A stretch of 64,000 nucleotides of DNA from Verticillium longisporum (taxonomy: Eukaryota; Ascomycota; Sordariomycetes; Glomerellales; Plectosphaerellaceae), in contig JAETXT010000016.1 in NCBI GenBank assembly GCA_019188255.1, positions 744,001 to 808,000 of the forward strand. The letters run 5' to 3'. Shown piece after piece: positions 1-12,893 of this stretch. The notes below the pieces were generated by a model. That model was given only the letters and a program-made list of their open reading frames with translations. It was not told where the DNA came from and did not search any database. Each line of letters begins with the position of its first letter. The stretch's first letter is position 1. The translations under genes were made by a program, and so were the position numbers.

Positions 1-99
1 CTGGCCTTTGAAGATGATTGCGACGGTGATAACTTTCCTTGGTTGGAAGTCGGAGGCAAGGGACTGAAGGGTGGATTCCAATGACAGCTTTGACGCCAT
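1..99 (-). CDS. N-terminus of an unidentified protein, cut by the left edge
   Basis: On the minus strand an ATG at 97-99 opens a frame that stays open to the window edge (33 codons). It begins MASKLSLESTLQ and continues through a basic stretch (QPRKV) into a hydrophobic one (ITVAIIFKG). The position, divergent from TRAPPC13 with a gap of about 940 bases, is typical of a fungal gene pair. Too little is visible to name a family, and an open frame this short could occur by chance, so the call rests on context and start position only. Confidence 0.35.
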   Translation of the reverse strand, partial: MASKLSLESTLQSLASDFQPRKVITVAIIFKGQ

Positions 100-1035
100 A
101 GTTGCGCTGGCGATCAAGGGGCGAACGGCACCTGTCCGTGTCTTCGTGGGCCGTCGTAATGAAGGTGTGTTTCTACGTTTGTGGAAACCTTAATTTGTTC
201 AATCAACAGTGTCTGCCATGGTGTTTCAACCGGCGAGTTTTTGTTTGGACGCCATTGTCCAGGATGAGCCTTCTGCTGCGCGTCATTCACTTGCTGCTGT
301 AAGACCTACTGATGACAAGCTGAGAGATGGCGTACTCGTACTTTGGATGAAAGAGTTCATTCACGTCCAAGGTATTGAACTAGTATCGACTGTCGGATGG
401 ATGGGATTCTGCGGGCATGCTTGAGCAAGTTCCACAAGTCATGGATCAATGGCGAGGGTGAGGGCTCTTCAGCGGAATGATACCCTGGCCCCTCCTAGCT
501 AGTTTGACCTGGCTGTCCGATGTCGTATGGCGGTAGACTATAACTTTGTCCGGTGCATAAGCGTGTCCTGCGATGTTGTACCAGAACTTTATTCATGATT
601 CAAAGCTCTGCCGCCTGTCAAACATGACCAAAGGATGTGTGTCCTAGCGAAAGAGGGGACCGTGAACCCACTATCGAGAGACCGTCGTGAAGCAACATGT
701 CGTTGAGGCTCAACTAAGAACAACAGATGGACAGGCCGACTTTGGCGGGGTGCCGAGTGGTGGGGGTGGCTGCGCGCACGATGGCTGGTGCTATCGATAG
801 CCCAGAGACCCACCCGAGCTTGTCTTGTGCTTCCCTTCCCGCCTGAACTTCAACGCTCGAGCATTCGACCCAACCTGTCTCCATGCATGATATTTCCATA
901 CCACATATACGAGCTCCAAGATACTCAACATAGAATCAACCGATCAATCGAACAGCGCAGCCTTTCCCCCTAGTCTTTGCTCTCTCTTCAACGTCTCGTC
1001 AAGCGTACATCAGAACGAATGCAACGCCCTCCACC
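100..1035. other. intergenic, likely divergent promoter region
   Basis: No convincing coding frame is present. The last 250 bases before 1036 are CT-rich and fit the 5' leader of TRAPPC13. The left part would be upstream sequence of the partial minus-strand gene. Short frames in this interval have no recognisable protein features. Confidence 0.5.
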
Positions 1036-2152
1036 ATGAGCCACCAACGCTACCCGTCCCACGACCCCATCAAGGAGCCGCACTCCATCTCCCTCAAAGT
1101 CCTCCGGTGCGTCCGAAGATAAGCCAGACTAGAGCTCCTCCCCGTACAGACACCGCACGACACGCCTCCCAGCCCTAACCAAGGATGAACACACCAACAG
1201 ACTCTCCCGCCCGTCCCTCGTGACGCAGCACCCCACCAAGCCCCCGCTGGCGCCGGCCACGCACGACGCGGCCCCGATCCCGGCCTCGCTCGCCTACGCG
1301 ACCGACGCCGCGGCCTCGACGAACCCCGACCCCTTTCTCCTCGCGCCGATCCTCAACCTTCCGCTGTCCTTCGGCTCCGCCTACGTCGGCGAGCACTTCA
1401 GCTGCACCCTCTGCGCGAACCACGAACCGCCCGTGTCGGCTGATGTCGCGGCCGCGCTGCCGACGAAGCGCATCCGCGACGTCAGGATCGACGCCGAGAT
1501 GAAGACGCCCGGCGCGCAGGGGTCCGTTCAGAAACTCCAGCTCACGGGCCGCGCGAGCGACTCGTCGTCGTCGTCGTCGGACCCTGCGGCGGCGGCGGCG
1601 ACGGCGGACCTGGCGCCGGGCGAGACGCTGCAGCGCATCGTGGGCTTCGACCTCAAGGACGAGGGGAACCACGTGCTCGCCGTGACGGTGAGCTACTACG
1701 AGGCCACCGAGACGTCGGGCCGCACGAGCACGTTCCGCAAGCTGTGCCAGTTTATATGCAAGTCGTCGCTCATTGTGCGGACCAAAGTCGGGAGCCTGCC
1801 GGGGACGCCGGGTGGCGCCGACGGCAGGGTGCGGCGGAAGTGGGTGCTCGAGGCGCAGCTCGAGAACTGCGCCGAGGACGTCGTGCAGCTGGAGAGAGTC
1901 GAGCTGAACCTCGAGGGCGGGCTGGCGTACACGGACTGCAACTGGGGTCCCGGGGGGAAACCGGTCCTGCATCCGGGGGAGGTCGAGCAGGTCTGCTTCG
2001 TCGTGGAGGAGACGGCAGAGGGGGGAGGCCTCGAGCCGGGCGACGACGGGCGGATCGTCTTCGGTGTGCTGGGCATTGGGTGGCGAGGCGAGATGGGCAA
2101 TAGGGGCTATCTATCGACGGGAAAGCTTGGTATGAGGCCGGTGGCGGCATGA
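1036..2152 (+). CDS. TRAPPC13: TRAPP complex subunit 13 homologue (DUF974)
   Basis: Two exons, 1036-1106 and 1201-2152, give 340 residues; the intron (1107-1200, GTGCGT...CAACAG) joins the N-terminus SHQRYPSHDPIKEPHSIS to the main frame. The body carries the DUF974/TRAPPC13 signature: the N-terminal HSISLKVLRLSRPSL, then FGSAYVGEHFSCTL, then a beta-sandwich-like chain ending near GKLGMRPVAA. The family is a subunit of TRAPP tethering complexes, which act in ER-Golgi and Golgi traffic and in autophagy. A Ser/Ala run near residues 140-155 is encoded by a TCG/GCG repeat and is probably a flexible loop. The start was chosen because this ATG supplies the conserved first strand. Family assignment is confident; the exact role in this fungus is inferred. 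Confidence 0.9.
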
Positions 2153-5100
2153 TGGTAAATGTTCAGATCCCAACAAGCTGTACCAGAACGATTGCGCAGG
2201 GGTGGCCCTGCCGAAGCGACGAGTTGTCATACATCTGGCTTGATAAACCAGGTTCTACGCTGGCTCCTGCCCTGGTCTTGTGCGCCATGGACTACAACAA
2301 CAGAGAGAGTGTGGCAGCCAAAATCTCTCCAAGTTGCAGGGGTGCTTACCAGTTGTGTGTGCTGGTGATTCTCTTCTTGGGGACTATGGCCTGTGTATAT
2401 GCACAATCTCCACAACCAACTTCATGTGATGGCCGGACCATGTCGATAGAAGACCGCGCGTTCCTCAAGAGATGACTCCATTTACTCTCTTGGACTACTG
2501 AGAAAGGCACCGTATGAGAACAAACATCAAGCTCTGTGGACAGTTTGAGACGTCGTGAAACCGAACCTTGGGTGCAGAATCGACCGCAATATAGCTTGAT
2601 GACGACGTGTCTCACATACGACGTCGGTCCTTGTAATAGTAGAATGAGAATTGCTGCACAGAAAAAGCCAATGCCAGGGGGACGCGGAAATCTCCAGCAG
2701 CGACGCAAGCACATAGACTGCAGCGAGTGATACCGGACAGCCTGCCCCGTAACTCCCCTCCTCCAAGTTGAGCCTTCGCCGCATGCATCTGGCGCAAGCA
2801 CGACGGTTCTCTCTTCGGCACTGTTTTATGCCGAAAGCATGAATCGCGTTGACAGTGGTCACTGTGTCTAGAGATCTTAGTGCCAGGCGAGTCGAACAAA
2901 TTCTGGGGGCTTCTCCAGCAACTAAGCAAGTCGGATGGGGTTGTTCAGGGGCGGGTTCGATGCGGACTTCCAGGGGTGACGTAGGGTGGGATCGAGGAAC
3001 AAAGAACGATGCGCAACGACGAGGAAACCAGCAGGTCTGGAAACGCGGTTCACAAGCATGGCTCGATGACACGGCGAAGCGTGGCGTGATACCCGACGAT
3101 GAGCTGTTCGATGGGATAAAGGGGAGCAGCGGCCGAAGACCCAGGGGTTAAATGGAACTGCATTAGCCTCCGAAGAATGCGTACAGATACACCTACCTGA
3201 AACACTGTCATCCTGCCAGGGAGCGCGAGTTAGGATAAACTATGTTGGCTACTGTGACAGAGGATGGCCTGAAATAGCGGCCTGCTGTCCCGTCACGCCG
3301 CTGAACGGGCTGCCTATCCACTACGGGAGGTACCTCGATAGGTTTTGGTCAGGTGCTAGGATTACAGTTCACACCTATCGGCCGCCGAGGCTGGTGTGAC
3401 ATGGACCAACCCTGGCGGAATTTTTGCTGACAAGGTCAATATAGGCGGTGGCGGCAACCATGACAGCGACACTGGGGATTCGTTGTCGACAAGGCGAAAG
3501 TAGGGTGTGTGTGTGCGTGTCTGATACTGACATTGGACCAACATGTCATGAGGCTAGATCGTCAACTTGCTGTGCAAAAAATAAAAATAAAAAAAATAGA
3601 GGCGCGGTGGCAGCCAAGCAAAGCTGCCCACAGACACAGACAAACAACAGTGCGCGCATCCTGGTCAGTTCGTCGCGACATGGCACCTTAGCACGAGGTA
3701 GCGTGAGAGTGATCGACGGGGATGGGCAAGGCAGGTTATCCGCAGCCGAAGAGTCAAAGCACCTTGAACATGACGACGGGCCAGAACTACAAGGACGGCG
3801 GCGTCTGACGAGTTTGCAACCCAATCCACATGAGGCTTCTGAGACGAGAGGGCATGCGGGAGCCCGGTCGTAAACGGTTGACGGCAAATTCTTCAACAGG
3901 AACAAGCACGCCAAGGTCGCGTGCGTTCCATTTGCCTTGGTCGTATCCCATATCTTTGGGCAGACGGACGCTGGGTTTTTATCAGGCTTGTCAAGTTAGG
4001 CGAAGGGGGCATGCAAGGCACCTGCATCTATAGCGAGGGCTAGACCCGGTGCTAACGAGGCGGAGGAGTCGAGACTTGTCGGTGAACAAACATTCAAGTC
4101 AGACTGTCTGGTAGAGTGGGAGCAAGGGGAGGTCTTCTCTGCACCCCTATTCGGGGTTTTGCTCTCTTCGTGTCTTGGTGTCATGGGGGGGCCGCGGCGA
4201 CGGGCGCAGGGCATGCCTTATTGTATGCAACCATCCTCGTCGAGGTTGGCGATGAGCTTGGACGTATGGGGCCTCCAGGTCTCTCTCTCTCTGTTTGCTC
4301 CTCGTGGTCTTGTACGGGAATGGGGCGGACAAAAGGTGCCTGCGGCATGGGGGCGGAGATGTTGAGTAGGCCAAGGCGAAAAAGAGGCATCGGCGATGGA
4401 GTTGGACCGCAAGTGAGCAAGCAGGCAGACCATGTCAGAGATGACTGACAAAGCCGGTAGAGCACAGGCAAGATGGATCTGGCTTCGATCGTGTCTGACA
4501 ATACGGACATTTGGGACAAAAGCAAGCAGGGCCCAAGACAAGCCCGTCAGTCGATGCTGCAGGTCGCATGCCGCCTGTTCATCGATGCCCCCGGCAGCCT
4601 CAACGCCTCGAGCCAGACGGCTCGACCGACCGCAGGGCGATGCGGTGGGAGTAGGACGTGAAAAGCAAGCTGAGATCCCTGCGTCAGTCAGGCTGAAGGT
4701 GAACTGTCAGGTGAAGAGAGTGCAGCATGTTTTGTAACCTCCCATCGAATGTAACACGGCGAGTTGAGTCTTAGGTAACCATGACAGAAGATGGTGTGCA
4801 GGGTGGAGGACTGATGGCTGCATCTCAACCGTGGATTGAACCCCCCTGCATGTTTCGCCCGTCCCTGCCTGTGTATCTGTCTATCTGCCTGTCTGTCTAC
4901 CTGCCTGTTTGTTTGGAGGTGTGCTCAAGAATCTCAGGGTGCACCTGGAAAGACCGCACGCAAGACGGGCAAGATGCACCGGAATGGAAGGCAGATGTTA
5001 CAAGTGAGGAAGGAGATGGGACGGGATGAGGGCAAGCACCGGCACGGCAGGCTTGCATTTCAGGGGGCGATGAGCACTGGGCGATGGGGCAGATCCCCTG

Positions 5101-6512
5101 GCGCGGGCAGAGCTAAGGCACTTAGCAGGTAGGGGGGCTGCATTGGATCGACATGGTGCTTCCCTCGTTGAGCCGTAGCGGGCCCACGACCGCCACGAGC
5201 CCTGAAGGAAAGAGCCAGAGAGCGCGGCAGCCTGGCAGGTCTCGACAGAACCAGACGAGCGAGGAGCTCTCGACATCGGCAGAACCCCCCAAATGGTCTT
5301 GCAACATCCCAATCCATCCTAGCATGCCTATCCCGTCTCTTATCCCACTCCCCCCTCGAACTCCCTCGTTCCTTCGTTCCGTTCCCTCCTCTCGGCACCC
5401 CCTCCGCCATCTTGCCTCCGTCGCCGCCGTCACCGCGCGCTGCTGGTTTCAGTGACCACTCAAATCGACATCCGAAAGGAGGGAAGGGCTCAGTCAGTTC
5501 AGTTCAGTCCCATCGCCTGTGGCCTGTTTGCTTTCTGCCATCTCCAACTCGTCCTCCACACTTCCCACACTCCCCCCCCTCCTCCACCTGGCCGAGACAG
5601 TCCCACGCCGTTACCGCCCAAGGCTCGAGCACTTCGACCAACCTTAAAATAATTCCCCCTTGCTTCCTGTCGACACAAGGCGAACCTCGTCTCCGAGGAG
5701 CTTTGGAAAAAAAACGCAGGAGAAGACTACAGCTAGACGACATCAAGGCTGCAGCTTGGCCGACTCACCAGCAAGCTCCTCCTGCCCACACCTCCATTCA
5801 CCTCCCCATACAAATCCACATCCACATGCGCCGTGCTTGAAGCCTAGGAGGGGGCCTGCATCCGAAGCCCATGCACGTTGCCAGAAAGGACGCGCCAGTT
5901 GTTGTTGGCACAAGGAGACGAGCCACGGCGACGAAGGAATAAACACGCTACCTTGCTTCCGACTTTCTGGCCCAAGTCCAAAAATTGAGGCCTGTCATCT
6001 TTAACTACCTACTCTAACCGAGCTATCCCCTTCATTCTCGCCTGCTGGCAAATCTCTCGACGGGAGCCTATTCCACAGCACTTCATTCCCTTCCTCTACC
6101 CCTCATCGTGCTGGGTGGCCGGTCGGAGCGAACCTCCATTTTTCCACCCTTACCCCTGGCTGGGCTCTCACCACGCCGAACTTCCATTCGAGCCCAAATC
6201 CGCCAATCTCACCAGGCGGACGCTGGTCGCCGGCAAGTCCTCTCGCGCTGGTAGCTCTCCCTTTTTTGTGCACGAGCTTCCCGTCCAGACAAACTCAGTT
6301 GTCGGCTCGTTTTCCACCTTGCGTCGCGACTCCATCTTCAACCCCGCTACCCCCTGTCGTGCCCAGTCCCGGCACCGTCCCCGACCAACCGTGCTCCGAT
6401 TTCGATACGAGAGCGAGCGACCCTGGTGATAAAAATCCCCCGTCGTCCACCCTGATTTCTCAGAAGTACCCCTCCGTCAACTGTTGCAGCTGCGAGGCTC
6501 CAGTGTCATGTC
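2153..6512. other. 4.4 kb gene-poor interval, right part probably a long 5' leader
   Basis: No frame on either strand looks like a protein. From about 5300 to 6512 the plus strand is strongly pyrimidine-rich (runs of TCC, CCCC and CTCT), as in the leader of the DENN gene that follows, and it holds several short upstream frames. A degenerate CTGT/CTGC tetranucleotide stretch lies at about 4865-4915. An A-rich patch sits near 3580-3600. Nothing else is recognisable; a long non-coding transcript cannot be excluded. Confidence 0.5.
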
Positions 6513-9500
6513 ATGGACAGCTCATCGACTACTCCTCTCGCCGACTACTTCTGGATCGCCGGTATCGAGACGATAGCCTACGATGACCCCTACCATCGGG
6601 CTCTCAGGTCGCCGCTTCGATCGCAGAAGACGGCGAGCAGCAACCAGAAGAAAACGGCGTGAATCCCAATGGCACCGGCACCCCGAGACACCATGCTCGC
6701 CATTCTAGGCAGAATTCGGCGAACAGGCTCTCCAACAGCCGCTTCTCCATTCACACCCTGGACGAAATCGACGGCAACACCCAGAGCAACCGCAGCAGCG
6801 TCACGATCCGCCCCGCTCACGCTCAGGGCAACGGTCTCCCAAACGAAGGTGTTGGGCCCGCACCGGGCATTGGTCTCCTGGATGGCTTCGACTTTGACGA
6901 CGCTTTGGTCAAGTTCGCCGCCGAACGTGAAAACTTCCTCGACGACCTCACCTTCAGCGCCGGCGCCAAGCTGCAAGCCAGGCCACCAATGGTCAACCCG
7001 CGTGCAGAGAGAATCAAGGCTGAGGATGGTGATCAGAGTGGGAGGAGAAGCCCGCTCCGGAACCTCGAGAGGAGCATCAAGGGCAGCATTGGTCGCAAGA
7101 TGAGCTTCAGGGACATGAACAGCTCGCGCAGGCAGCCTGTCACGCCGAGGGCGAGCACGCCAGGCGCCGGCGCGATACCTCGACAAGGTCAGTCAGAGAC
7201 GTCCTAATTCTGTCCAGGGCCATTTTCACTAACGCCTTTGTTGTAGGCTCGATTCGCACCACGAGACGCTTGAGCAACTACAACTCTGTGATCCCACCGC
7301 CCGAACCTCTCAATACCGACCCTAATATGCACCCTCTCAAGCGACGCTTCGAGCCTGTCCTGCTCGACCGCTACCCAGCCAAGGATGTTCCAGAAGAGAC
7401 CGCGCGAAGGGGCAAGTTCCCTGATTATGTCCCCATGTTTGCCTTTCCGAACGATATTCAAATCGTCTCCTCCGACGACAGACCCCGATCCACGTGGCAT
7501 GGCTTTACCATGACCTCTGACGACAACTCCAAGATTTACGGCATCACCATTATCATTTGGACGGCTCTGACGTCTGATGTCGCGGAGCAGGTTGAGAAAA
7601 GATGCGAGCAGTGGCGGCAGAGGCACATGTCCAACGAGGAGCGCGAACTGGCGGCGAGCTTGGGCGTCAGATTGGCTGCTGAGCGCGCAAACCTTTCATC
7701 ACTGCTAGCCAGGCTGCCTTCGGTTCCTTCAGGATCCTCAGCACGAGACGCACTGGACGACCAAATCAGCACCGTCGAAGAGAAAATCAGCCTTATGACG
7801 GAAATGCTGAGGCCGCTCCGCCACGGAGCGGCTTCCAAAATCGACGGCCTGACAGCAGGCGAGAGCGGTTTATGGAGCCCCCGAGCGTACGGCATCCTTG
7901 GCCGCGATGTTACCCGGATGGCCTTTTGGAAGGACTGGCTGAGGGCAGTGCTCGTTCCCATGACGGACGGCGGGGTTTTGCGAATTCCGCCAAGCTCTCC
8001 CAAGGTGGGACGCTGGCAGCCTTTGGAACGATACGTCGTCAACCTTTGCACCGAGGCTTTCAGCCCCTTGGGCTCCAAAACTCAGGTCGAGCTAGGCGTG
8101 CGAGAGCTCAAGTTGTACGCCAGGCAAGATGCTGTCAACGAGATTCCCGGCTCTCGAACTGTCGATATTTACGCCTTGTTCCGGTGTCTCTCACTCGACA
8201 ACATTGTGGCCCTCTTCGAGTACGCCATGTCCGAATCACGCATCATCTTTCTCTCATCGCATACTGGCATGCTCCATCTTGCATGCCATGCACTTGTCAA
8301 TCTGTTGTACCCTCTCAAATGGGCAAGCATCTTCATTCCCGTCCTTCCGGCACGCTTGCTCTCGGCTCTGGAGGCGCCTTGCCCGTACATCGTTGGCGTT
8401 GAGCGGCGCTACGAACGAATCGAGCTCCCAGAGGATGACTATGTATTGGTGGATCTTGACAAGGACACCATTGATGCAACGTCGCAGCCGGTCCGCCTCC
8501 CGCGACAGCATCGCCGCAAGCTCCATGCGCTCTTGCAGGTCGCGGCGCCGGCGAAATTGCGGCACGGCGTCGCTACCGGCCCGCCGCCGTATGCGATGGA
8601 ATCGTTCCCATACGATGCCTTCTCCGCGGAGAACCCTTCGCTCTACATTGATCACACTTCACCCAGCACGTTGGCTCAGTGGGTGGCCCAGAATTCTTCA
8701 ACCTTTGGCGAGCCGAGCCCCGCATCGGAAGTGAAACCGCCCATTTTTAACGCTTTCCTACATTCCAAAGTCGACCCGAATAAACCAGACCGGCCCGGCA
8801 CGAGCAAGTCAACAAGGACCAGCCCGCCTTCGTCTGTCTCGCCTGTCTCGATTAACTTCCCGCCCATGCCCACTACGCCAGTGTCGAGAAGCGACTCTGG
8901 CTTTGCATTGACATCGACACTACGTGAGAAGCGATCCCGCAACTTTGACGAAAAGACCCGCCGCAGCTCTTCATTCGGCGTTGACAAGCATGGCCCTCTT
9001 CACCGGCCCAGCATTCCGTTTTTGAACGGTAACGGCCATGCCCCAAGCATGTCCATCTCTGCAATCTCGGTGGATTCGCAGCCGTACACGCAGTCCTCTT
9101 ATGGCGGAGGCTATGCTCCGTCCACATACGCGCAATCGACTCTCGCGGCGTCGACGATCATGCCTAACATGCTAATCCAGCCCGTGTTCAACACGGAGAC
9201 GACAGTGTGGGTGGAGGGGCACTGCTTCAACTGGGAAGAGGGTGAGCTCTCTTCTTCCTGCAGCGTCTGCGACGATCGTGCCGAGGGCGATGGAATCTAC
9301 AAGTGTGCTGGATGCAGCGCCTTCGCTCACGGACGCTGTTTGGGCTGCGTTTCTCTGGCCTGCCACCAGAGCTTCTACCCTGACAGGGTCAGGGCTGCCT
9401 TTGTGCGATGCCTCGCCAGTCTGCTTTATACCTATCGGAAGCACCTCGGCCGACCATCGAAGGATCAGAAGAATAACGGTCGGATGTACGCCTTTGATAT

Positions 9501-10063
9501 GGACGGGTTCATCAAGAGTCTCCCGTACGATCAACAGGAATATGCCAACATGATGCGTGAAACACAAGGTAATGCGAGTTCTCATCCAGCTTACCGGCGA
9601 CACAAAACTAACGTCTACAGCTTTCAACGAATTCATTCACGAACGCGAGACCAAGCCAGGTACCACTGCGTCCATCAGGTTTTTCGATGAGATCATCATG
9701 GCCAAGAAGGCACGGGGTCGGCCTGGAATAGTATCTGGGCTATCGCGCCTGTCCACGATCCGGTCGTCCCACGGGGCCTCGAGCAACTCATCTGCCTTTT
9801 CTCCGCCGTCGCGACTCAAGATTCCGACGTACCTCAGCGACACGTCGGATCACATGTGGCGCACGGCGTCTGTGCCAGTCCCCAGTGCGAAGTTTCCAGG
9901 TGACTACCGGTCTATTGTAACAAGGATACCCGCCAGGCTGGACACCTCGCTGATGCGAGAACCTCGCGTCATCCAGGGTGTGCCGCGGCCTGAACAACGC
10001 GGCACACGGGGGCTGGTCAGGAAGCAAGTCCCGAGCATGCTGGGAACCTCGCCGACCAACTAG
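6513..10063 (+). CDS. DENN-domain protein (AEX-3/MADD-like Rab GEF) with C1-like zinc finger; one apparent frame break
   Basis: Exons are about 6513-7187, 7247-9568 and 9621-10063, roughly 1147 residues. The N-terminus (ADYFWIAGIETIAYDD) starts in one frame and continues from about 6591 in another (PSGSQVAASIAEDGE); a missing base in the C-run 6587-6590 would join them, and no good intron does so as cleanly. Next comes uDENN (HPLKRRFEPVLLDRYP, then DYVPMFAFPNDIQIVSSDD), the cDENN core (SLDNIVALFEYAMSESRIIFLS, then LYPLKWASIFIPVLPA) and dDENN. The C-terminal third has a C1-like finger with a CSVC...CAGC...H..C..C cysteine/histidine pattern at 9260-9370. The DENN family exchanges GDP for GTP on Rab GTPases, so a role in membrane traffic is expected; the Rab partner is unknown. 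The 5' leader is long and CT-rich. Confidence 0.88.
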
Positions 10064-10811
10064 AGGTCACAAATGGAGAGACCCGGCGAGGCGCGGCAGC
10101 CTTTGCAGAGCGTGTTGCTTCTGCGCTGACCTGCGCAGTGTATATATAGGAAGACGATGTCGACGACGTGGAGGAGTGCCACACATGTCTCTTCGCCAGT
10201 ATTGTACCATCAAAAAGGCTTCATTCATCCGGCACGATGCCGACAGGCCAGGACACCATGACAAGGGGAGTACGGAAAAGGGTTCCATCAAGATGAAGAG
10301 AAGCAACATTCTTTCGCTTTCTTTTTTGGGCACAGGATGAAACCAGCAAACAGCATGAGAGAGAAGGCGGCAGTTTGGCGCAGGCATATGCTTTGGATTG
10401 TCCAACGTATTTGGCCCTTGGCTTGCGAGGAGTACGCGTAGAGTAGCTTGCCACTGTAGCATAGCGTTGGTGTGTGCAGCAAGAGAGGTCTGGAAAAAGA
10501 AGTATTAGGACCATAGTACGGCGGAACGACAGGTCTCTGCGTACGTGTCGTGGTCTGTTGTGTGTTGCCGATGAGCTCTGGGCAAGCTGTCAGACTCGGC
10601 GGCAGTGGCTTGTTGAGAGACAATCAAAACCATTCTGAGAGAGCGCGGTAGTGCATATGGACTGTTAAATGATTGTGCCTTTCTGAGTTGATTCCCGTAT
10701 CTAAAGACGACGCTTCCATGAGCAGTCTCACTGCTCAATGACCTTTCTGTCGGACCAACATGGCCCACCCCCCTCCTCTTCCCCTTCATTCCCCACCCGG
10801 TCGCAAGCAGC
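10064..10811. other. convergent intergenic region
   Basis: This lies between the 3' ends of the DENN gene and SEC17. It should hold both 3' UTRs. No coding frame or repeat of note was seen. Confidence 0.6.
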
Positions 10812-11878
10812 TCAAGCAAACTCGTCCTCGGGCTCCTCAATGGCGCCCTTGACGCGCACCAGCAACGTCGTCTTCCAGCGGTCGAGCTTGGAGACCTGGT
10901 CGTACTGGAACAGCTTGTCGGTGAACTCGTCCTGGTCAGACTTTTCGACGGCGGCGAGCAGGTCGTTGAGCAGAGCGAACTCGCGCTGGCCGGCAAACGA
11001 GGGGTCGAGGTCGGCGTACTTGTCAATGGCGCGGCGGGCGGCGACGGCGTCGCCGGTGGCGAGGTGGCAGATGCCGGCCTTGAGAAAGTAGTCCTTGACC
11101 GAGTACTTCATGAGATTGTTGGAGACGGAGGCGGCGGCGACGCGCTCGTAGGCCTCGATCGCCTTGTAGTAGTCGGCCTCGAGCGCGGCCACGTCGCCGA
11201 CCTTGAGGTGCAGCTTGTTGGCGAGCGCCGTCGCGTTGTCGCCCTCGTACCAGCCCGCCGCCGCCTCGTAGCACTCGAGCGCCTTCTTGGTGTCGCCGAG
11301 CTCCGTCTCGTACAGCTCGCCGAGTGCCTCCTTGTGGCCCGCCGCCCGTCGGAAGTTGCCCTTGGTGCAGTACTGATTGATGGCCACGTCGAGGCAGGGC
11401 ACGGCCGCGGCCGCGTCGACGGTGCGGGTGGCCTTGAAGGCGTCGACGAGCGTGTTGGCTGCGTCGTCAGGTTCCTTGAGGTTCGTCGTCTGGATGCTCG
11501 CTGCCTTTTCAAAGGCCTGGCCGGCTTCGAGGGCTGTTTGTTTTTTCACGTCGTGTCAGTCATATCAGGTCTCGTCTTGAAGGCAAGGATGGGGCATTTA
11601 TCTCGTCGGAACGGCAAAAGGGACACTTACGCTGGCGGGCCATCTTGAAGGCGTTGGCCGCCTGCAGGTACAGCTCGGCGGCATCCTGGTACTTCTCCTC
11701 CCTTCCGCCGAAGAAACTGAATCCACCACCAGCCGATGAGAGCTGCTTGTCTGCCTAGTTGCCGCGAGTTGTCAGCATCTTGTTCCCTCCCAGCTTTGGA
11801 GACGGCGATGGCGGGGCAGCGCGGGGTGATCGGGGTACAGCGTACCTTTTGCAGCAGGGCGCGGGGATCTTGAGCCAT
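10812..11878 (-). CDS. SEC17: alpha-SNAP, vesicular fusion protein
   Basis: Three exons on the minus strand, 11846-11878, 11631-11754 and 10812-11533, give 292 residues, the same length as yeast Sec17. The first exon encodes MAQDPRALLQK; the second reads ADKQLSSAGGGFSFFGG, the classical membrane-facing loop, followed by YQDAAELYLQAANAFKMA. The third holds the TPR-like helical repeats (EAGQAFEKAASIQ, ALGELYETELGDTKKALECYE) and the acidic C-terminus that stimulates the NSF/Sec18 ATPase. The protein binds assembled SNARE complexes and recruits Sec18 for disassembly. Donors are GTACGC and GTAAGT. It is divergent from the GatC-like gene, and a GT dinucleotide run lies in its leader. Confidence 0.95.
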
Positions 11879-12302
11879 GTTGGGCTGATTTATCTGTATG
11901 TGTGTGTGTGTGTGTGTATCGAGAAATTGAAATGGTCGATTTTGCAGGAGGAGCAGGAAGCCGCTTCGTGTGTCGATGGTTTGGTGGCAAGGTTGTTGTA
12001 TGCTCGAAGGAGGGCGCCTTGGAGGTGTCGCAAGTCAGGTACTTTAGTTCCAAGTCGCAGCAGGGTCTCGGGCGTCAGATGTTGGCGTCTCGAGCTATGA
12101 CGCTACAGGGAACACGCACCCCCGGGCGGCTGAGCCGAGCTGGTGTGGATTCCGTACCCGTTTCCTCGCTGTTAGCCTGGAGATACATTCTCCCTAACAT
12201 TTATTGATCCGAGCTTCAAGCTTCCGTCGTTCACGACAACGCTGCCGACTCGATACCTTCGTCTCCTACACACATTGACACCCACCTCTTCCTTCCAGCA
12301 CA
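11879..12302. promoter_or_regulatory. divergent promoter of SEC17 and the GatC-like gene
   Basis: These 424 bases separate two start codons facing outward and must carry both promoters and leaders. A (TG)n tract sits at 11899-11917. No defined transcription factor site can be claimed. Confidence 0.6.
11899..11917. repeat. (TG)n microsatellite
   Basis: An uninterrupted TG run of 19 bases lies about 20 bases upstream of the SEC17 start codon, in its leader. Confidence 0.9.
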
Positions 12303-12893
12303 ATGGCCCGCCCTCTATGCCCACGCTGCGTCCGCATGCGCAAGCTCCAGGGCCCAGTCTCCAGACGAGCCCTCTCCTCGACAGCCACCACGCCGAGCAA
12401 GCAAAGCCCAGCCGCCATTCTCGCAAAACCAACCTGGTCCATCGCCTCCCTACTCGCGACAAGCTCGTCTCCCTCGACGCCCGACGAGATCTCGCCCCAG
12501 AAGCTCAACCATCTACTCCGCCTCTCGGCCCTTCCCGCGCCGGCGACGCCTCAAGCCACATCCGCCCTACTGGCAGCGCTACACGCGCACCTCCGCTTCG
12601 TGCGCGACGTGCAGGCCGTCGACACAAAGGGGGTCGAGCCGCTGCGTGCTCTGCGTGACGAGACAGCTCGCGGGCGGGTGGCAGCGACGGTAGGGCTGGC
12701 AGAGCTGCGGTCGACCTTGGACAAGGAGGTGGCCTTCGGACATCGACAACGGCCGAGGCGTGTCAAGGGCAACAAGGCCGCCGTGGATCAAGATGCGAGG
12801 ACGGCAGAGACATGGAATCCCCTTGGCACGGCGCAACGTACCGCCGGCAAATACTTTGTCGTGCAGAGCAAGAAAGGTCAAGAGGCAGCATGA
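12303..12893 (+). CDS. mitochondrial glutamyl-tRNA(Gln) amidotransferase, GatC-like subunit (Gta3 type)
   Basis: A single exon gives 196 residues. The N-terminus is rich in Arg and Ser with no acidic residues (RPLCPRCVRMRKLQGPVSRR), as in a mitochondrial presequence. The middle contains the two short helices of the GatC fold (SPQKLNHLLRLSALP, then the segment after TPQATSALLAALHAHLRFVRD), then the partner-binding strand VEPLRALRDE. The C-terminus (WNPLGTAQRTAGKYFVVQ) matches the tail of the fungal Gta3 group. GatC-like subunits hold together the GatAB enzyme that converts Glu-tRNA(Gln) to Gln-tRNA(Gln) in mitochondria. Family assignment is from recalled motifs; the fungal-specific subunit name varies. 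Confidence 0.8.
   Translation: MARPLCPRCVRMRKLQGPVSRRALSSTATTPSKQSPAAILAKPTWSIASLLATSSSPSTPDEISPQKLNHLLRLSALPAPATPQATSALLAALHAHLRFVRDVQAVDTKGVEPLRALRDETARGRVAATVGLAELRSTLDKEVAFGHRQRPRRVKGNKAAVDQDARTAETWNPLGTAQRTAGKYFVVQSKKGQEAA

Noticed and set aside
6562..6626. A possible 65-nt intron to repair the DENN gene frame
   Set aside because: It would remove the conserved segment after ADYFWIA; a one-base loss in the C-run 6587-6590 explains the frame better. Introns from 6608 to 6687 or 6708 are also formally possible but would remove the IAEDGE segment.
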